Of a DNA stretch of 47,287 bases, positions 25,446 to 34,081 are shown in pieces. Both the position numbers and the translations under genes were made by a program. This DNA is from Candidatus Epulonipiscioides gigas. GTDB taxonomy: Bacteria > Bacillota > Clostridia > Lachnospirales > Cellulosilyticaceae. The notes beneath the pieces are model-generated. The model was not told the origin of the DNA, made no database searches, and saw nothing but the letters and a program-made list of their open reading frames with translations. The DNA lies in assembly GCA_001983555.1 (NCBI GenBank), contig LJHE01000084.1, positions 1 through 47,287 of the forward strand, in the 5' to 3' direction. Position 1 is the first letter of the stretch, and every line of letters begins with the position of its first letter.

Positions 25446-25508
25446 TAGCCTTGACTTATCTCTTATAATTAGAATTATTAAAATATGATAGGAGCAAGAG
25501 GTGGACAA

Positions 25509-26732
25509 ATGAAATCTGTTTTGAAGATATTAGGCGTAATATTTTTAATTATTTTAAGCGTCTATGTTGCATATTTTGGAGTTGGTGAAAAGAAAGTATT
25601 TGCTTTTAGCCATATTCGTCTTGGACTTGATTTACAAGGAGGAGTTAGTATTGTATATGAAGCTGAGGGCGAAACACCAGATCCATCTGATATGGCAGCA
25701 GCAGTTGCTATGATACAAGTACGCCTTGATAAAGAGAATTATACAGAAGCTGAAGTTGCAATTGAAGGAGATAGACGCATACGTGTAAATATCCCAGGGG
25801 TTGAAGACCCTCAAGAAGCAATAAACAGCATCGGAGCAACAGCTCTATTAACTTTTGAAGATATAGAGGGAAATGTTGTTCTCGAAGGAAAAAATATTAA
25901 AAGCGCTGTTGGTCAACTAGTAGATATGGGAATGGGAAATGAACCTGCTGTTTCTATAAAATTAGATGATGAAGGAACAGAAGCTTTTAAAGTGGCAACA
26001 CAAGCCAATATTGGAAATCCAATTATAATTAAACTAGATGGGGAAATAATAAGTGCTCCAACTGTAAATGATGTTATTAGAAATGGAGAATCTATTATTT
26101 CAGGCTCTTTTACAGAAGAATCTGCAAGACAACTTGCAAACCGTATTGAGGCAGGATCTTTGCCATTTGCTCTAACCCCTGTATCTTCAAGTGGTGTTGG
26201 TGCAAAACTTGGAATGGATGCATTTAATGCCAGCTTAAAAGCAGGCGCTATAGGATTTTTTGTAATACTTATTTTTATGATTGTAGTATATAGAATGAGC
26301 GGTGTTGTTGCAGATATTGCTCTTACACTATACGTTTCATTAATTATTATAGTTTTAAGTTTAATAAGATCAACTCTCACTTTACCAGGAATTGCTGGAA
26401 TAATTTTGTCCATTGGTATGGCAGTTGATGCAAATGTTATAATATTTACAAGAATAAAAGAAGAAATTAGAGCAGGAAAAAGCATTAGATCAGCTGTTGA
26501 CAGTGGTTTTAACAAAGCTTTAAGTGGTATAATAGACGGAAATGTAACTACTTTAATTGCATCTTTTGTGCTATATATTTTAGGTTCAGGAATAATCAAA
26601 AGTTTTGCAACCACACTTGGCATTGGTATTGTCCTTTCAATGTTTACTGCACTTGTTGTAACAAGAATATTACTTAGATCATTTGTTGCCGCAGGCCTAC
26701 AAAATCCAGTACTTTATGGAGGTGCAAAATAA
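25509..26732 (+). CDS. secD: Protein translocase subunit SecD
   Basis: A 407-residue membrane subunit that uses the proton gradient to help complete export through SecYEG. It shows an N-terminal helix, the RLGLDLQGGVSIVYE motif, the large extracytoplasmic P1 region, then five helices with SIGMAVDANVIIFTRIKEE, which carries the proton-relay Asp. The frame is open from an ATG at 25485, but no ribosome site precedes it. AGGAGCAAGAGGTGG lies before the ATG at 25509, which gives the canonical MKSVLKILGV start. Its stop overlaps the secF start by one base (TAATG), so the two are translationally coupled. Confidence 0.94.
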   Translation: MKSVLKILGVIFLIILSVYVAYFGVGEKKVFAFSHIRLGLDLQGGVSIVYEAEGETPDPSDMAAAVAMIQVRLDKENYTEAEVAIEGDRRIRVNIPGVEDPQEAINSIGATALLTFEDIEGNVVLEGKNIKSAVGQLVDMGMGNEPAVSIKLDDEGTEAFKVATQANIGNPIIIKLDGEIISAPTVNDVIRNGESIISGSFTEESARQLANRIEAGSLPFALTPVSSSGVGAKLGMDAFNASLKAGAIGFFVILIFMIVVYRMSGVVADIALTLYVSLIIIVLSLIRSTLTLPGIAGIILSIGMAVDANVIIFTRIKEEIRAGKSIRSAVDSGFNKALSGIIDGNVTTLIASFVLYILGSGIIKSFATTLGIGIVLSMFTALVVTRILLRSFVAAGLQNPVLYGGAK

Positions 26733-27628
26733 TGAACTATATACGCTCAAAAAAAATATTTTTTGCTATTTCATTAATTCTAATTCTCATATGTTTTACT
26801 ATGATGGGAATAAATTATGTACGTGGTAAAGGAATATTAAATTATGACATCGAGTTTAGCGGTGGTTCAATTCTTCAATTGGATATAAAAAAAGAATTTA
26901 GTGTACCAGATGATATTTTACCGCTTGTAATAGAGTATTTAGGTGATGATTCTGCTGTTATTCAGCTAGTTCCTAATACACATCAAGTTCTTATAACCAC
27001 AAAAACTACTAATGCTAAACTAAGAACTGAATTTGTAGACCAAGTAAAACACAAGTTTGATTTGACAGAAAATATTATTTTATTAGAAGATTCTTATTCT
27101 CCAACTATTAGCAAAGAAATTCAAGCAAATGCTATGTATGCAATTATTCTTGGTTCATTTTTAATGCTTATATATATTTGGATACGTTTTAATGATTTTA
27201 AATTTGGAGCAGCTGCAGTTATTGCTCTAATTCATGACGTTTTGATTATGCTTTTTGTTTATGTAGTTTTTAGAATTCCTATTAATAATTCATTTATTGC
27301 TGCAATTTTAACCATAATAGGTTATTCTATCAATGATACAATAATAGTTTTTGATAGAATAAGAGAAAATAAAAAAGTAATTGGTGGCAGTGATGAAAAT
27401 ATTATTAATGTTAGTATAAGCCAAACTCTTACTCGCTCTATTAATACTTCAATTACTACTTTGATTATGGTTTCATGTCTATATATATTTGGAACCGCAT
27501 CTGTTAAAGAGTTTGCTTTTCCTCTTGTAATAGGAGTACTATCAGGAACATATTCTTCTATTTTTATTGCTAGTCCTGTATGGTTTGAACTGCGAAAATT
27601 TGCTAGAAAAAGAGCTACTACAACATAA
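26732..27628 (+). CDS. secF: Protein translocase subunit SecF
   Basis: A 298-residue partner of SecD with six helices. Characteristic pieces are NYDIEFSGGSILQLDI (about 40), the periplasmic domain, and TIIGYSINDTIIVFDRIREN (about 190-210) with the conserved Asp/Arg. The ribosome site GGAGG lies inside the end of secD. It follows scfB-secD and precedes a GH18 protein and an amidase, giving a local export and envelope theme. Confidence 0.94.
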   Translation: MNYIRSKKIFFAISLILILICFTMMGINYVRGKGILNYDIEFSGGSILQLDIKKEFSVPDDILPLVIEYLGDDSAVIQLVPNTHQVLITTKTTNAKLRTEFVDQVKHKFDLTENIILLEDSYSPTISKEIQANAMYAIILGSFLMLIYIWIRFNDFKFGAAAVIALIHDVLIMLFVYVVFRIPINNSFIAAILTIIGYSINDTIIVFDRIRENKKVIGGSDENIINVSISQTLTRSINTSITTLIMVSCLYIFGTASVKEFAFPLVIGVLSGTYSSIFIASPVWFELRKFARKRATTT

Positions 27629-27653
27629 TTTTTACTTATTTTAGGAGGATAGA

Positions 27654-29354
27654 ATGATTGAAAAATCTGAGGTTCAAAAACCTGCGCCTAAAAAAACATC
27701 TTTTTTTAAAAAATTTCTTTTAGGCATAGGTGGAATCATTGTTTTCGTTGTGGGTATCTATTGTTACTTACGAGTACGCCCCGCAACTACAACAATTGAC
27801 CCAATTTCTTATTTTAGTGAATTCTCATCAGAATATATAAATATGACATTTGAAGATATAAGAGTAGATTTATATGAACCTGCTATTTTAATTGACGATA
27901 ACATTTTTATTTCAAGTGATTTTGCAGAGAAATATGTAGATGACACCATTTTTTATGACAGTAATGAAAATATTTTAACAATTACTACTCTTAATAGTGT
28001 AAAAAGGTTTGATGTTGGAGAAACTACTAAAGACTTCTTATTTGAAAAAAATGGTGTTTGTTATATATTAGATACTTTTTTAGAGGATAGATTTCCTATT
28101 ATATTTGAGCAAGGAGCAGACAACCGTCTGATTATTGCTAGAAATTTAGCAGAAGAAAAATTATTAGGAAAAATTACAAAACGAACAGGGGCTGTTATTA
28201 GAACTCATGCTGATAAAAAAAGGGATATTATAGATGATATGCCTTATGGGAGTATAGTAGAAATATATGGTACAGTATTAGATTATTATAGGGTTAGAAA
28301 TGAAAATGGAATGATAGGATATATTCCTAAAAAATATGTGGAAGAAATAGGAGCTAGTGTAGTTGTTCCTAAAATAATTTATACTCCTTATGAACTTAAA
28401 AAACCATTAAATGAAAAAGTTCGTCTTGTCTGGGATCAAATGGCAGTAGAACCAGTTCATGAGTTTACTAATTCCAGATACGATAATCTTGATGATATTA
28501 ATGTAATTTCACCTACTTGGTTTGAATTTGCAAATGATGATGGAGATCTAATAAGCAGAGCTTCTGCAAGGTATATGCAACAAGCTAGAAGTAGAGGACT
28601 TCTCATTTGGCCTCTACTTAGTAATAATTTTTCAGAGCCTCAATTTACACAAGAAATTTTAACTAGCACAACCAAGCGACAACATGTAATTGATCAACTT
28701 ATTGAATATGCTAAGGAATATAATTTTGATGGCATAAATATAGATATAGAGAATGTTACACAAAATATTAGTCGTGAATGGGTTCAATTTATGCGTGAAC
28801 TTTATCCTCAACTAGGAGAACTTGGACTTTGTGTATCAGTAGATGTATATATTCCATCAGATTGGTCAAAATTCTATATGAGAGATAAAATTTCACAAGT
28901 AGTAGATTATTTTATCGTTATGGCTTATGACGAGCATTGGTCAGGTTCTCCAAAACCCGGTCCTGTTGCTTCTCTTGGATGGGTTGAAGAAGGTTTAATT
29001 TTAAATTTAGAAGAAGTCCCTAATTATAAACTTGTTTTAGGAATACCATTTTTTAATAGAATTTGGGCACAAACAAGTGATGGTACTCTTGAAACACGTG
29101 CTATAAGTATGTATGAAGCAAATAATAGAATAAATGCAGCTGATGTAAATCTTATTTACGATGACCTAACTGGTCTTAATTATGCTGAATTTGTACAAAA
29201 TAACAAGACATATAAAATGTGGTTAGAAGACAAAGAAGCTATTAATAAACGTGTTAAACTTATTGAAGAATACGATTTAGCAGGATATGCCGCTTGGAAA
29301 CTTGGCCTTGAAACTGGTGATATTTGGGAAGAATTATCTAAGATGAGCAATTAG
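27654..29354 (+). CDS. Membrane-anchored GH18-family protein with SH3-like domain
   Basis: A 566-residue protein with one N-terminal membrane helix (about 22-43, FLLGIGGIIVFVVGIYCYL) and the rest outside. Residues about 50-175 resemble the copper-amine-oxidase-N 'stalk' found on many clostridial surface proteins. About 178-235 look like a bacterial SH3 domain (GAVIRTHADKKRDII, PYGSIVEI, GMIGYIPKKYVEE). About 250-560 are the GH18 barrel, with FDGINIDIE (about 358-366) containing the DxxDxDxE-type catalytic Glu. This layout matches spore or vegetative peptidoglycan hydrolases of the YaaH type rather than chitinases. AGGAGG precedes the ATG. It is followed 27 bases on by a wall amidase, suggesting joint wall remodelling. 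Confidence 0.85.
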   Translation: MIEKSEVQKPAPKKTSFFKKFLLGIGGIIVFVVGIYCYLRVRPATTTIDPISYFSEFSSEYINMTFEDIRVDLYEPAILIDDNIFISSDFAEKYVDDTIFYDSNENILTITTLNSVKRFDVGETTKDFLFEKNGVCYILDTFLEDRFPIIFEQGADNRLIIARNLAEEKLLGKITKRTGAVIRTHADKKRDIIDDMPYGSIVEIYGTVLDYYRVRNENGMIGYIPKKYVEEIGASVVVPKIIYTPYELKKPLNEKVRLVWDQMAVEPVHEFTNSRYDNLDDINVISPTWFEFANDDGDLISRASARYMQQARSRGLLIWPLLSNNFSEPQFTQEILTSTTKRQHVIDQLIEYAKEYNFDGINIDIENVTQNISREWVQFMRELYPQLGELGLCVSVDVYIPSDWSKFYMRDKISQVVDYFIVMAYDEHWSGSPKPGPVASLGWVEEGLILNLEEVPNYKLVLGIPFFNRIWAQTSDGTLETRAISMYEANNRINAADVNLIYDDLTGLNYAEFVQNNKTYKMWLEDKEAINKRVKLIEEYDLAGYAAWKLGLETGDIWEELSKMSN

Positions 29355-29381
29355 CTCTTATAATTAAAATGAGGTGAGAAT

Positions 29382-30197
29382 TTGAATTTTACAAAAACAA
29401 CATTTTTTACTTTTTGTTTAGTTTTTTTAGTTGCAGCATGTGGATACTATAAATTTACTCCTATTACACAAAATGCTCCTCAAAGTTTAAATCAATTAGT
29501 AGACACTGATTCAACTGCTGTAGATTTTTTTAGTATGGAAAGTACTCCTGTCTTAAATGAAATAGATTTAGAAGCATTTGACAATGCAAGTGAGCTATTA
29601 GAACAAAAAGAAACAATTGTAATTGACCCAGGGCATGGAGGCTATGACCCTGGGAAAGTTGGAACAAGTAAAAATTATGAGAAAGATATTAATCTAAAAA
29701 TTGCTCTTAAACTAAAAACTTTTTTAGAAGAGCACAAATATAATACAGTCCTAACACGATTAGAGGATAAAGATCTTGATAGTTATCCTGATAAATTTCA
29801 TAAAAAAGAAGATATGCATGCGAGAAGTAAAATAATAAATGAATTTCCAGCTGCTGCTCTAGTTAGTATTCATCAAAACGCTTTTGCTCAAGAAAAAGTT
29901 AAAGGAGCTCAAGTATTTTATTATAATGACCAAAGTCCAGGTAAAATGCTTGCTAGTTTTGTAAAAGATAGTATTAAAGAACATGCTGATCCAGATAATA
30001 GTAGACCAATAAAAGCATCTCAAGAATATTATTTATTAAAAACTAGTAAGATACCTGGAATTATTGTTGAATGTGGATTTTTAACCAATAAAGAAGAAGA
30101 AAAAAAATTACTTAGTGATGAATACCAAACTAAAATGGCTCAAGCTATAGGATTTGGAATAATTAAATTTTTAGAAAGTACAAGCACCACAAGTTAA
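29382..30197 (+). CDS. N-acetylmuramoyl-L-alanine amidase (Amidase_3), lipoprotein
   Basis: A 271-residue zinc amidase that cuts the bond between MurNAc and the stem peptide. The N-terminus has a lipobox, LVAAC, with Cys20, so it is membrane-tethered outside. The catalytic domain (about 83-270) shows TIVIDPGHGGYDPG (zinc His), the conserved Glu of KNYEKDINLKIALKL, VSIHQNAF (zinc His) and GIIVECGFLTNKEE (catalytic Glu). It starts at TTG, with GAGGTGAG five bases before. It resembles CwlD, the spore-cortex amidase, but is longer, so a vegetative role is equally possible. It is the last gene of the run that starts at scfB. Confidence 0.88.
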   Translation: MNFTKTTFFTFCLVFLVAACGYYKFTPITQNAPQSLNQLVDTDSTAVDFFSMESTPVLNEIDLEAFDNASELLEQKETIVIDPGHGGYDPGKVGTSKNYEKDINLKIALKLKTFLEEHKYNTVLTRLEDKDLDSYPDKFHKKEDMHARSKIINEFPAAALVSIHQNAFAQEKVKGAQVFYYNDQSPGKMLASFVKDSIKEHADPDNSRPIKASQEYYLLKTSKIPGIIVECGFLTNKEEEKKLLSDEYQTKMAQAIGFGIIKFLESTSTTS

Positions 30198-30208
30198 AAT
30201 TTACTTTA

Positions 30209-30239
30209 GAATTCCCAACCTTTTAGGCTTGGGAATTTT
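30209..30239 (+). terminator. Rho-independent terminator after the amidase gene
   Basis: The stem GAATTCCCAA (30209-30218) / TTGGGAATTTTC, with extra CC/GG pairs inside, ends in TTTT. It lies 12 bases after the amidase stop and faces the convergent LRR gene. Confidence 0.85.
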
Positions 30240-30287
30240 CAATATCGCTCCCATAACATTGTTTTCCCTACTTCAATTCCTTTCGCT

Positions 30288-31313
30288 TTAATCCAAATTT
30301 TCTGTTAAACCTGATGCTATTGGTGGAACTACACTATCAAATATAACTTTAACTTGTTTAGGTACTGAAGTTTCAAGATTATTACGAATTTTATTCCAAT
30401 CATTTATATTACCACCAAAATATACTGTTTCTAAGTTTGATAAATTCTCAAGCTTAATAGAAGTTATGGTTTTTGGTATAGTTATTGTAGTTACATTATA
30501 AAATGGACCTGTATCAACTGCTGTAACTCCATCTGATATAATTAAAGTATTTACATCGCTCCAACGAAATGTACGATCTCCAAAAGAAATATTACTACTT
30601 GATAAAATTACTTTTGTCATATTATCAATCTCAGAAAATGCTTTATCACCTATAGAAGTAACTGTACTAGGTATATTTATTTCTGTTAGGCTATCACACT
30701 TGTAGAAAGCATAATCACCTATAGTTTGAAGACCTTCGGATAGAGTTACATTTTTTAAAGAATCACACTCTGCAAATGCCGATGTTCCAATAAATTGAAC
30801 TCCCTCAAATATGTTAACTGTTGCTAAGTTATCACAACTAAAAAAAGCCTCCTCTCCAATAGAAATAACACTATTAGGTATATCTACATTAGTTAACATA
30901 TCACTATTTTGAAAAGCTCCGTTACCAATAGAAAGAACACTACTAGGTATATTTACACTAGTTAACTTACTACATTCAAAGAATGCATAGTCATCGATAA
31001 AAGTTATAGTATTAGGAAGGGTTAATTGTATCAAATCATCACAATTAGCAAATGCCTCTTCGCCAATAGCTTTTATTTGTATACCATTAATCTGTGCTGG
31101 AATATTTGCAATCTTTATATTATCAGCATCAATTATAGTTCCTGTTTCCCATTCAATTTGAATACTACCACCTTCAATTCCAGGTGGAGCTACCCATTCA
31201 GTTTTAAAAGTTTGTGGTTGCTCAGCATCAAGATCATTAGCTTGTACCACATATGTACTCATTGCAAAACTAAATAAAGCGCTAAATACTAAAAATTTAA
31301 ATCTTTTATTCAT
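30288..31313 (-). CDS. Secreted BspA-like LRR protein, diverged copy
   Basis: A 341-residue protein with signal peptide (MNKRFKFLVFSALFSFAMSTYVVQA) and one cap (WVAPPGIEGGSIQIEWETGTIID) followed by about nine LRR_5 repeats (IGEEAFANCDDL, IDDYAFFECSKL and so on). Its C-terminus carries the YFGGNINDWNKIRNNL unit that ends modules in the island proteins (compare TIYYSGTTEEWN). Repeats are far less alike than in the 17-24 kb cluster, and the promoter and leader differ, so it is an older paralog. No anchor is visible. It converges on the amidase gene. Confidence 0.84.
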   Translation of the reverse strand: MNKRFKFLVFSALFSFAMSTYVVQANDLDAEQPQTFKTEWVAPPGIEGGSIQIEWETGTIIDADNIKIANIPAQINGIQIKAIGEEAFANCDDLIQLTLPNTITFIDDYAFFECSKLTSVNIPSSVLSIGNGAFQNSDMLTNVDIPNSVISIGEEAFFSCDNLATVNIFEGVQFIGTSAFAECDSLKNVTLSEGLQTIGDYAFYKCDSLTEINIPSTVTSIGDKAFSEIDNMTKVILSSSNISFGDRTFRWSDVNTLIISDGVTAVDTGPFYNVTTITIPKTITSIKLENLSNLETVYFGGNINDWNKIRNNLETSVPKQVKVIFDSVVPPIASGLTENLD

Positions 31314-31363
31314 ATCAATTTTCCTTTCTAATTAATCCATAAGTGGATATTTTTTCCATGCAA

Positions 31364-31392
31364 ATTATATCAGTTAATTTAAATAGTGTCAA
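31364..31392 (-). promoter_or_regulatory. Consensus sigma-A promoter of the diverged LRR gene
   Basis: On the minus strand TTGACA (31392-31387), a 17-base spacer and TATAAT (31369-31364) form a perfect consensus promoter 51 bases upstream of the start codon. A small ATCCA-CTTA-TGGAT stem lies in the leader. Expression should be strong. Confidence 0.85.
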
Positions 31393-31550
31393 TGAAATAT
31401 TAATATTTTTCATTAATAATACCATATATAAAATTACTACTGTTTAGCTCCTTTTTATAAATTAAATACAATAAACTACTAAATTTATAAAAATATGTCT
31501 TAAAATATTATATTTTAGTAGAGCAAGTTAAAAATTAGTCATCTAAGTCC

Positions 31551-31579
31551 TTGAATTTCGGACATTAGAATGATATAAA
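31551..31579 (+). promoter_or_regulatory. Promoter of asnS
   Basis: TTGAAT (31551-31556), 17 bases, then TATAAA (31574-31579), 37 bases before the asnS ATG. GTCC-TTGAATTTC-GGAC makes a small inverted repeat around the -35. The rest of the 300-base gap to the LRR gene is AT-rich with no other feature, and no T-box is seen. Confidence 0.6.
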
Positions 31580-31615
31580 TAAGAAAAATCAATATAAAAA
31601 AGGAGCTTTTTATTA

Positions 31616-32998
31616 ATGAATATTATTTCAATTAAACAGTTATATACTGATATCTCAATTTTTAAAGAAGTTGAAATTGCTGGCTGGATTCGCTCAGTGC
31701 GAGATTCAAAAACATTTGGATTTATAGATTTGAATGATGGAACATTTTTTAAAGGTGTACAAGTTGTTTTTGAAGATACAATGGATAATTTTAAAGAAAT
31801 TGCAAAACTTGGAGTTGGTGCATCTATCATTGTATCTGGAACTGTTATTCTTACACCAAATCAAAAACAGCCTTTTGAAATCAAAGCAAAATCAATTACT
31901 ATTGAAGGAGAATGCCCTCCTGATTATCCATTACAAAAGAAACGTCATTCATTTGAATTTTTAAGAGAAATAGCATATCTTAGACCTAGAACTAACACAT
32001 TCTCAGCAGTTTTTAGAGTACGCTCTTTAACAGCATATGCAATCCATAAATTTTTCCAAGAAAGAAATTTTGTCTACGTACACACACCAATTATTACTGC
32101 TAGTGATTGTGAAGGAGCAGGCGAAATGTTCCGTGTTACCACTTTACCTGCAAAAGAGCCTAAACTTAAAGATGGTGAAGTTGATTTTAGTGAAGACTTC
32201 TTTGGAAAAATGGCATCTTTAACTGTAAGTGGTCAGCTTAGTGCAGAAACATTTGCTTTAGCTTTTAGAGATGTATATACTTTTGGACCAACATTTAGAG
32301 CAGAAAATTCTAATACACCTAGACATGCAGCAGAATTTTGGATGATTGAACCAGAAATTGCATTTGCTGATATTGAAGATGATATGAAACTTGCAGAAGA
32401 TATGTTAAAGTTTATTATTTCATATATTTTAGATAATGCTCCTGAAGAAGTAAACTTTTTTAATCAATTTGTAGATAAAGGCATTAAAGATAGACTTATA
32501 AATATCTTAAATTCAGATTTTGGAAAAATCACTTATACAGATGCAATTGATGTTTTACAAAAATCTGGCAAAAAATTTGAATATGAAGTCAGTTGGGGAG
32601 TTGACCTACAAACAGAGCATGAAAGATATTTAACAGAAGAATACTTCAAAAAGCCTGTATTTGTAATTAATTATCCAAAAGAAATAAAAGCCTTTTATAT
32701 GCGTTTAAATGATGATAATAAAACAGTAGCTGCTCTTGATTTACTGGTTCCTGGAATTGGTGAGCTAATTGGAGGAAGTCAAAGAGAAGAAAGGCTTGAT
32801 GTTTTAAAAGCTAGAATGTCAGAATGTCATCTAAATGAAGAAGACTATTATTGGTATTTAAATCTTAGAAAATTTGGTGGTACAAGACATGCAGGTTTTG
32901 GACTTGGTTTTGAAAGACTTGTAATGTATCTTACTGGAATGACAAATATTAGAGATGTAATACCTTACCCTAGAACTACAGGTTCTGCAGAATTTTAA
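31616..32998 (+). CDS. asnS: Asparaginyl-tRNA synthetase
   Basis: A 460-residue class IIb synthetase that charges tRNA-Asn in the cytoplasm. The N-terminal OB-fold (about 15-110, [24 protein letters not shown]) binds the anticodon. The catalytic core shows motif 2 [27 protein letters not shown] and motif 3 [24 protein letters not shown] is typical of AsnRS rather than AspRS. Length matches the family. AAGGAG precedes the ATG. It is monocistronic, with its own promoter and a strong terminator. Confidence 0.96.
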   Translation: MNIISIKQLYTDISIFKEVEIAGWIRSVRDSKTFGFIDLNDGTFFKGVQVVFEDTMDNFKEIAKLGVGASIIVSGTVILTPNQKQPFEIKAKSITIEGECPPDYPLQKKRHSFEFLREIAYLRPRTNTFSAVFRVRSLTAYAIHKFFQERNFVYVHTPIITASDCEGAGEMFRVTTLPAKEPKLKDGEVDFSEDFFGKMASLTVSGQLSAETFALAFRDVYTFGPTFRAENSNTPRHAAEFWMIEPEIAFADIEDDMKLAEDMLKFIISYILDNAPEEVNFFNQFVDKGIKDRLINILNSDFGKITYTDAIDVLQKSGKKFEYEVSWGVDLQTEHERYLTEEYFKKPVFVINYPKEIKAFYMRLNDDNKTVAALDLLVPGIGELIGGSQREERLDVLKARMSECHLNEEDYYWYLNLRKFGGTRHAGFGLGFERLVMYLTGMTNIRDVIPYPRTTGSAEF

Positions 32999-33005
32999 TT
33001 TGGTT

Positions 33006-33040
33006 AGGACACGGAGCAATAAACCGTGTCCTATTTTTTT
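33006..33040 (+). terminator. Rho-independent terminator after asnS
   Basis: A perfect 9-bp stem AGGACACGG / CCGTGTCCT with a nine-base loop is followed by ATTTTTTT. It also abuts the stop codon of the convergent oxidoreductase gene. Confidence 0.93.
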
Positions 33041-34022
33041 AAACATCAATTTCTACAGTACTACTTGCAGTTTCTCGCCACTCATTGATTAAATTTTCCA
33101 TTAATTCCATTATATATATCATTTCTTTATGTGGCATCTCTTCCACTTCAAATTTGCCCGCTTTAATAGCATTTATACAAGCAATTAATTCATATTCAAA
33201 TCCTGTTATTTGCTCGGGTCTTTCATAAGTTTTAACTAACCCTTTTTGTTTAAGAAATACTTTGATACTACTAGGATTTGGTAATGATCCCATTTCAATA
33301 TAACCTTCAGAGCCATAAATTTCAACTTTTGAGCTCATTATAGCTACTTGACTTGAATGTAACATAGCAGATTTATGTCCTTCAAATTGTATTATCATAT
33401 TATCAATATAGTCTATACCTTCTTCATTTACTTCAGCTACAGAAACTATTTTTTTAATATCCTCATCAAATACAATTCGAGCAGTATTAATTACATAAAC
33501 GCCCAAATCTAGCATTGTTCCGCCCCCAAGAGCTGGATCCCATAATCTCCCCTTGCCGTTTGCATTAAACCCAAAATTAGAAAACATAGAAGATACTTCC
33601 CCTATTTCTCCATTTTTGATTACTTCTTTTAATGTAGTGCAAATTGGCAAATATCTAGTCCACATAGCTTCAGCAAGCAGTAAATTCTTTTCCTGAGATA
33701 TTTTGCATAGTTCTCTTGCTTCGGATGCAGTAATTGTAAAAGATTTTTCACATAATACATGCTTACCAGCGAGCAAACACATTTTAGCTTGCTCATAATG
33801 AAAATTATGCGTAGTAGCAATATATACTAGCTCAACATTTTCATCTGCTAACATTTCTTCATAAGAATCATATGCTTTTTCAAATCCATATTTTTCTTTA
33901 AATGCCAATGCTTTATTTATATCTCTTGATGCAACAGCGTATGCAACTGCTTCATCAACTTCTAATATAGTTTTAGCCATTTTATTGGCAATATTACCTG
34001 CTCCTAAAATTCCTATATTCAT
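33039..34022 (-). CDS. Gfo/Idh/MocA-family NAD(P)-dependent oxidoreductase
   Basis: A 327-residue dehydrogenase. The N-terminal Rossmann fold begins MNIGILGAGNIANKMAKT, with the GxGxxA nucleotide loop. VLCEKSFT (about 95) is the EKP-like motif whose Lys is catalytic, and AMWTRYLP plus GGGTMLDLGVY mark the trans-dihydrodiol dehydrogenase/oxidoreductase branch. It acts on a sugar or related polyol, but the substrate is unknown. AAGGAGG precedes the ATG on the minus strand. It is the last gene of the minus-strand block starting at rpmH, 60 bases after argS. Confidence 0.87.
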   Translation of the reverse strand: MNIGILGAGNIANKMAKTILEVDEAVAYAVASRDINKALAFKEKYGFEKAYDSYEEMLADENVELVYIATTHNFHYEQAKMCLLAGKHVLCEKSFTITASEARELCKISQEKNLLLAEAMWTRYLPICTTLKEVIKNGEIGEVSSMFSNFGFNANGKGRLWDPALGGGTMLDLGVYVINTARIVFDEDIKKIVSVAEVNEEGIDYIDNMIIQFEGHKSAMLHSSQVAIMSSKVEIYGSEGYIEMGSLPNPSSIKVFLKQKGLVKTYERPEQITGFEYELIACINAIKAGKFEVEEMPHKEMIYIMELMENLINEWRETASSTVEIDV

Positions 34023-34081
34023 ATTTTCATTAACAAGGAGGTATCCTTGTATCCTCTCTTTCTATAATTTTTTTGTATTAA

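Noticed and set aside
25913-26623. 236-codon open frame antisense to secD
   Set aside because: It is a mirror of secD codon bias. It has no start signal, no promoter and no family resemblance.
31314-31615. T-box leader before asnS
   Set aside because: There is no T-box sequence or antiterminator, and the leader is too short after the predicted promoter.
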